Positions 60,236 to 64,000 of a stretch of DNA of 64,000 bases are shown here, piece by piece. The notes below the pieces were generated by a model. It searched no databases. It saw only the letters and a program-made list of their open reading frames with translations, and had not been told where the DNA came from. Numbering within the stretch: the first letter of the stretch is position 1; each line of letters begins with the position of its first letter. The DNA is from Manis javanica (taxonomy: Eukaryota > Chordata > Mammalia > Pholidota > Manidae): positions 90,010,001-90,074,000 of the forward strand of contig NC_133157.1 in NCBI RefSeq assembly GCF_040802235.1. The letters run 5' to 3'. The position numbers and the translations under genes were made by a program.

Positions 60236-61826
60236 CAGTGACCAGAGCAGCTCTGGCCGCCATCCTGCAGGCCCCCTGGGCCCCCACAGCATCTGCTTGT
60301 GGAGGACTTAAACTTGAGCTTTTGGTTGGAGGCAGTTCTTCGTCATGTTTGCTCTTTAACGTAGAGGGAGGTACACAGTCAGCTGCTCCTGGCCTGACGC
60401 CTCAGTTTTCTTTCTTTTCTCACTCCCCTGTTCCTGCAGCCTACTTCCCCACACTCCGTCAGGAGCAAGGTGACTGCTGAGGTCTCCCTGAGGCCGGTCC
60501 TCAAGCCCTCTCCTCCGAAGCAGGCCACTGTAACTGACCCCACCCCTGTCACTGCTGCTTCCTGGCACATACTTTTCATGGGGAGCAGCCAAGTTGTCAG
60601 GCCCCCCCAGGGTCTCCTAAGCTGTCCCCCCACTGGGCTGTCTCTCTCTGTGAGTTGATATTTGAAGGGGTCTGGATTTCTCTCCAGTAGAAACTGGGCG
60701 GTTGGAGCATGGTCACTGCCCGCGGTGCACCAGGAACCTCGCGTGGAGTGGGCAGTATCTGTATGCGGCGTGGTCAAAGCCTCACCTGAAACACAAGCCC
60801 TGCACTTGCTGTAAGTGCTCACAGAACCATTGCTGTCCACACAGAGATGTTTCCATCACACGTGATGCCTGAGGAAGAGCTGGTACTCAGACACATGCTT
60901 TGGCTCCGTGTGCAGTGCTTTCACCCTAAAATATCTAACACGAAAGACTGAAAGGTGGAGAATATCCATTCAGGTGTGCGAGCTCAGGATCAATAACAGG
61001 TCTTGTGGGGCCAGAGGGGGCCACAGGGCAGTAGCGCCTTCTAGACAACAAATAAGAAGTGGGCCCAGTCCTGGTCCTGCCCTGGTTCCGGGGCCTCACC
61101 ACGGAGGACAAAGGTTGGGGCAGTGGGATGAAGCCCAGAAATTGTAAAAGCTCTTTCCTAGATACAGGGTAACAAGGAAGTAGGGAGATTCATTTGCAGT
61201 TTTCTTGAAAATTGATGTTTGTGTTACGTGATTATAAGAAAATAAGTCCAGAACTCAAAACAACACATGTACCGTCCTCAGTGAGAGTTATGACTCACCT
61301 GAGGACAATTTGGAGAGAAAATCGGTTCTTTGGATACATGGGGAGTGCTTTCCCTTTAATTAGAGTAGATTCCTCTGATTGTGAGACACCCTCTGGCGAG
61401 ATGACCCCCATACCCTCTGAGCCACAGCCCCTCCCTCAGTGCCCATATTTCCAGGGTATCAATTGAAGCGTGTTCTAACCTCAGCCTTTCCTGGACTCTG
61501 TTCCAGTGTCCAATGAATATTTTCCTGAACGTGCTGTGAAATTTGAAAAATGTCTGCTGGCCGCATCGTATGGAGGTCCTTAGTCTACAGCATTGACTTC
61601 AGGACACCAAACTATCTTTCAAAGAAGCACCTAGGGGGCCACCACCAGCTCCTGTATTTTCTTTGAGCCTCGCCCTGGTCTAGGCCACCGGTGGGTCCTG
61701 TCCCACTGGGCGGCAGAACATGGACACAGGTGCCTTGGTGCACAGAGCCCTTTCCACAGGGGAGCATCACCTTCCCCCAGCTTCTCACCTTCTGCAGGCT
61801 TAGCTGGGTTCCCTGCTTGGCCTGGT
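60236..61826 (+). other. VIPR2 intron 2, no feature recognised
   Basis: No supported gene or repeat. Confidence 0.4.
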
Positions 61827-61915
61827 TACCTAACACAGCACATGCTTTCTACCCGCAGAGTTTTACTGACATCTCTTGGTGCTGCCCCTTCAAATGTCTT
61901 GACTGTCATTTTGGA
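61827..61915 (+). repeat. Unclassified repeat, arm 2 of an inverted pair
   Basis: Inverted match to 54643-54737 (see there). Identity is high but not perfect. Confidence 0.7.
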
Positions 61916-62672
61916 ATTTGGGCAGCAGAAGAGAGAAGCTCATACACTCCTGACTGGCTGTCCTCTGTGCTCAGACTCAGCCCACACGCAGATGCCTCCT
62001 CCCCATTCCGGGCCCTGCAGGTGGCTCCTCCTGCGGGACTGCACATGAAGCTCAGTTAATGGCAAGGTCCCCGTCCTCTGCGGCTTCTGCATGTGTTCAG
62101 TAAGCGAGCAAATAAAGGGAAGGGGTGCAGTCAGAGGCCTCTGGGCACCGGAGCCACACCCTCCCATGGCGTGAGGAGTCCGGAGGTGAGCACACAGCTT
62201 TAACGCCTATTGAGGTTTCATCATCAGAGCAGAGATTCAGCCTTTTTTGGTGACAGCGGTTGACCCTTAATCAACAACCAGCTGTCAGAAAGCGCTACCT
62301 TATCACTCACCCACTCATGCTGCAGTCAGAGGGCTCAGGGCCTCCATGAGACCCCCACTGCTCACTGCCTGGCTATTCAGCCTCGGGACACACCTGGTTT
62401 CCAGTGACGCATTTGAACCTGATGACTTGTTCTGAATATTTTCCTTAAAAAGAAACATTTCCTCTAAAAATGTCAGAACAGTATTATAGTATGTATTTAT
62501 GTACTTATTTTGTCATTGGTGTGTACTTCAAATTTTAGAATGAAAAAATTTTCATTTATATTTTTAAAACCTTTAGAAAGCATTTTCATCAGCAAAACTT
62601 GGTTTATAACCAACCTTTCAGAGGCATCTATTTTTTTAAAGTAAAACATCCCTGTGTTCAAAACAAAAATGT
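61916..62672 (+). other. VIPR2 intron 2, no feature recognised
   Basis: No supported gene or named repeat. 62040-62075 loosely resembles 35800-35830 and may belong to the same unclassified repeat family. Confidence 0.35.
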
Positions 62673-62780
62673 GTGTTCCCCTAGTGTTTCCCTAGTGTTC
62701 CCCTAGTGTTTCCATACAGTGTCTGTACAGGTCTGTGTGTGTTCCCCTAGTGTTTCCGTACAGTGTCTGTACAGGTCTGA
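62673..62780 (+). repeat. 44-bp tandem duplication with partial third unit
   Basis: Units begin GTTCCCCTAGTGTTTCC and continue TACAGTGTCTGTACAGGTCT. Copies lie at 62697-62740 and 62741-62778 with one A/G difference (CCATAC versus CCGTAC). A partial unit sits upstream at 62673-62696. This is a candidate variable tandem repeat. Confidence 0.85.
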
Positions 62781-62884
62781 ACACCATGACAAAGAAGCAG
62801 TGTCGTCTGTTTTCACCTAGGCAGCCACATTGCTCCTCCAATATTGTAGTCAAATAGAATAAAAAACTGTGGAGGTCACAAAAT

Positions 62885-63100
62885 AGAGTAGAAGACCTGG
62901 TACTGTAGTTAAAAGCCCAAGGTTCAAATGTGGGTTTGATCACAATGTGTGACACGAAGAAGTCTCTGAACTATTTGTCCCTGTGCTTTTCATCTGTGAC
63001 ATGATTTACGCAGTATTTGTATGACTTGCCTTTGTTGGGTAGTTACTGAGACCAAACAACATATCAGAAAAAATGTTTTAAGCTGTAACATTGTACAAAT
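62885..63100 (+). repeat. MIR SINE, decayed
   Basis: Sense MIR order: ACTGTAGTTAAAAGCCCAAG, GTTCAAATGTGGGTTTGATC, then GTCTCTGAACTATTTGTCCC. Confidence 0.6.
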
Positions 63101-63599
63101 TATTTGATAACTCTGTGAAGGTAACTTAAGATTTTATCACTAATATGTCATCCTGACTGTAAAAAGCAATTAAACCTTATCAAATATTTAGTTTTGCAAA
63201 TTATCCTAAAAGCACAAGTACACATTCATTCAAGGGACCCTAAGCCTTGAAAACTTACACAAATGCTGAGGAGCCCCCATTTTGTCCCCCTGGGGGTGCA
63301 CATCCTCAGGAAAAAGCAGTGATTCCACTAAAATTCAGGAGTGTACTGTGCACGTTGGATACACAGTAGTTCCTACCACAGACCTGGTGGTGTCTTCAAA
63401 GCTGATTAAAATTAGGATATTCTCAGTAATATTGTTGGTGCACATTTATTTCACAGAAAATCAATTTGCAAGGTAAGCACCTAATTAATGGGCTTTCTGT
63501 TTGCAAAGCTGTGAGCAGAATGGGTCCCATCAGCCTGGGTGTGACTGGGTTGTGCCCCCGGTGGGTGCACCATGCCGACTGCTCTCTCTCTCCTCCTAG
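63101..63599 (+). other. VIPR2: VIPR2 intron 2, 3' end with splice acceptor
   Basis: Ends in a strong pyrimidine tract (CTGCTCTCTCTCTCCTCCTAG) with the AG at 63598-63599. Intron 2 is 16.1 kb long. Confidence 0.8.
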
Positions 63600-63707
63600 C
63601 CTGCCCTGGAGTCTGGGACAACATCACATGCTGGCCCCCAGCAGACGTAGGCGAGACTGTCACAGTGCCCTGTCCAAAAGTGTTCAGCAATTTCTACAGC
63701 AAACCAG
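63600..63707 (+). CDS. VIPR2: VIPR2 coding exon 3 (ectodomain core)
   Basis: 108 nt completing codon 55 and encoding to residue 90. It carries the class B (secretin family) ectodomain signature GVWDNITCW, with Trp60, Asp61, Cys65 and Trp66, an N-glycosylation sequon at Asn62 (NIT), and cysteines 56, 65 and 79 that take part in the disulfide-bonded hormone-binding fold. The acceptor is TCCTCCTAG|CC, and the donor is CCAG|GTACTG at 63708. The phase is 1 in and 1 out. The remaining exons, including all seven membrane helices, lie beyond the right edge. Confidence 0.95.
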
Positions 63708-64000
63708 GTACTGTCTGTGTTGTTTCCGAGGGTGTATGTCTGTCAGAAAGGGTCGACTTCTCCGTGAAGGCAGCAGGCACCCGGAGCACCCGTTCACTTT
63801 GCTGAGCGAGTCAGGGAACAGCTGCCCTGTCACGCACAGAGCTGGTTTCAGGAGCAGGATGAAAAGCTTCCTGCTGAGCCATTCACCTCAAATCAAATGC
63901 AGGGGAGAGCAGGCCTCAGGGAGAGGCTGGGCCGGGCAGGTCCACTGTGCGCCAGAAGCAGACAAAGGGGAGCCAAGAGCCAGGTGCCACAGGAGCTGAG
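63708..64000 (+). other. VIPR2: Start of VIPR2 intron 3
   Basis: Intronic sequence running off the window. The donor at 63708 is clear. Confidence 0.75.

Noticed and set aside
59555-60241. 228-codon open frame in intron 2
   Set aside because: Coincides with the intragenic CpG island. No family resemblance or splice context.

Overview
The window is mammalian nuclear DNA carrying the 5' end of one recognisable protein-coding gene, VIPR2 (vasoactive intestinal peptide receptor 2, VPAC2, a class B G-protein-coupled receptor), on the + strand. Three coding exons were found by translation and splice-site reading: exon 1 at 43466-43528 (signal peptide), exon 2 at 47385-47484 and exon 3 at 63600-63707 (start of the hormone-binding ectodomain). 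The gene continues past the right edge. Exon 1 lies in a large CpG island, about 42.6-44.3 kb, that must hold the promoter.

Everything else is intergenic or intronic. It holds old repeats shared by placental mammals (L1M, L2, MIR, hAT/MER5-like and MaLR-like pieces) and a set of much younger L1 insertions. I saw no primate Alu, carnivore tRNA-SINE, ruminant Bov or equine ERE elements. Together with the style of the young L1s and the attached endogenous-retrovirus sequence, this suggests a laurasiatherian lineage poor in SINEs. Pangolin (Manis) is my best guess, resting partly on recollection and not on a search.

Layout: 1-8.1 kb, old LINE debris and two heavily truncated young L1s. 8.1-15.8 kb, composite retrotransposon A (+ strand). 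15.8-19.2 kb, mostly unannotated DNA with a hAT-like remnant. 19.2-26.5 kb, composite retrotransposon B (- strand). 26.5-32.3 kb, MIRs, a young truncated L1 and old L1M. 32.3-37.7 kb, GC-rich DNA with an orphan CpG island. 37.7-42.5 kb, an old L1M and a degenerate GATA array. 42.6-44.3 kb, the VIPR2 promoter and exon 1. 43.5-47.4 kb, intron 1 with a young antisense L1 ending 141 bp before exon 2. 47.5-63.6 kb, intron 2 with a young sense L1, an internal CpG island, a pair of short inverted repeats and a 44-bp tandem duplication.

The most interesting item is the composite retrotransposon, present as two independent insertions. Each is a near full-length L1 (5' UTR, ORF1, ORF2, 3' UTR, A-rich tail) joined at its 3' end to about 1.65 kb of endogenous retrovirus: an env transmembrane remnant, a polypurine tract and an LTR that stops just past its AATAAA signal. 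Each whole composite is bounded by its own target-site duplication (14 bp for A, 12 bp for B). So the L1-ERV chimera moved as one RNA whose 3' end was made by the retroviral LTR. Both copies are now broken by stops and frameshifts. They face each other tail to tail as a large inverted repeat.
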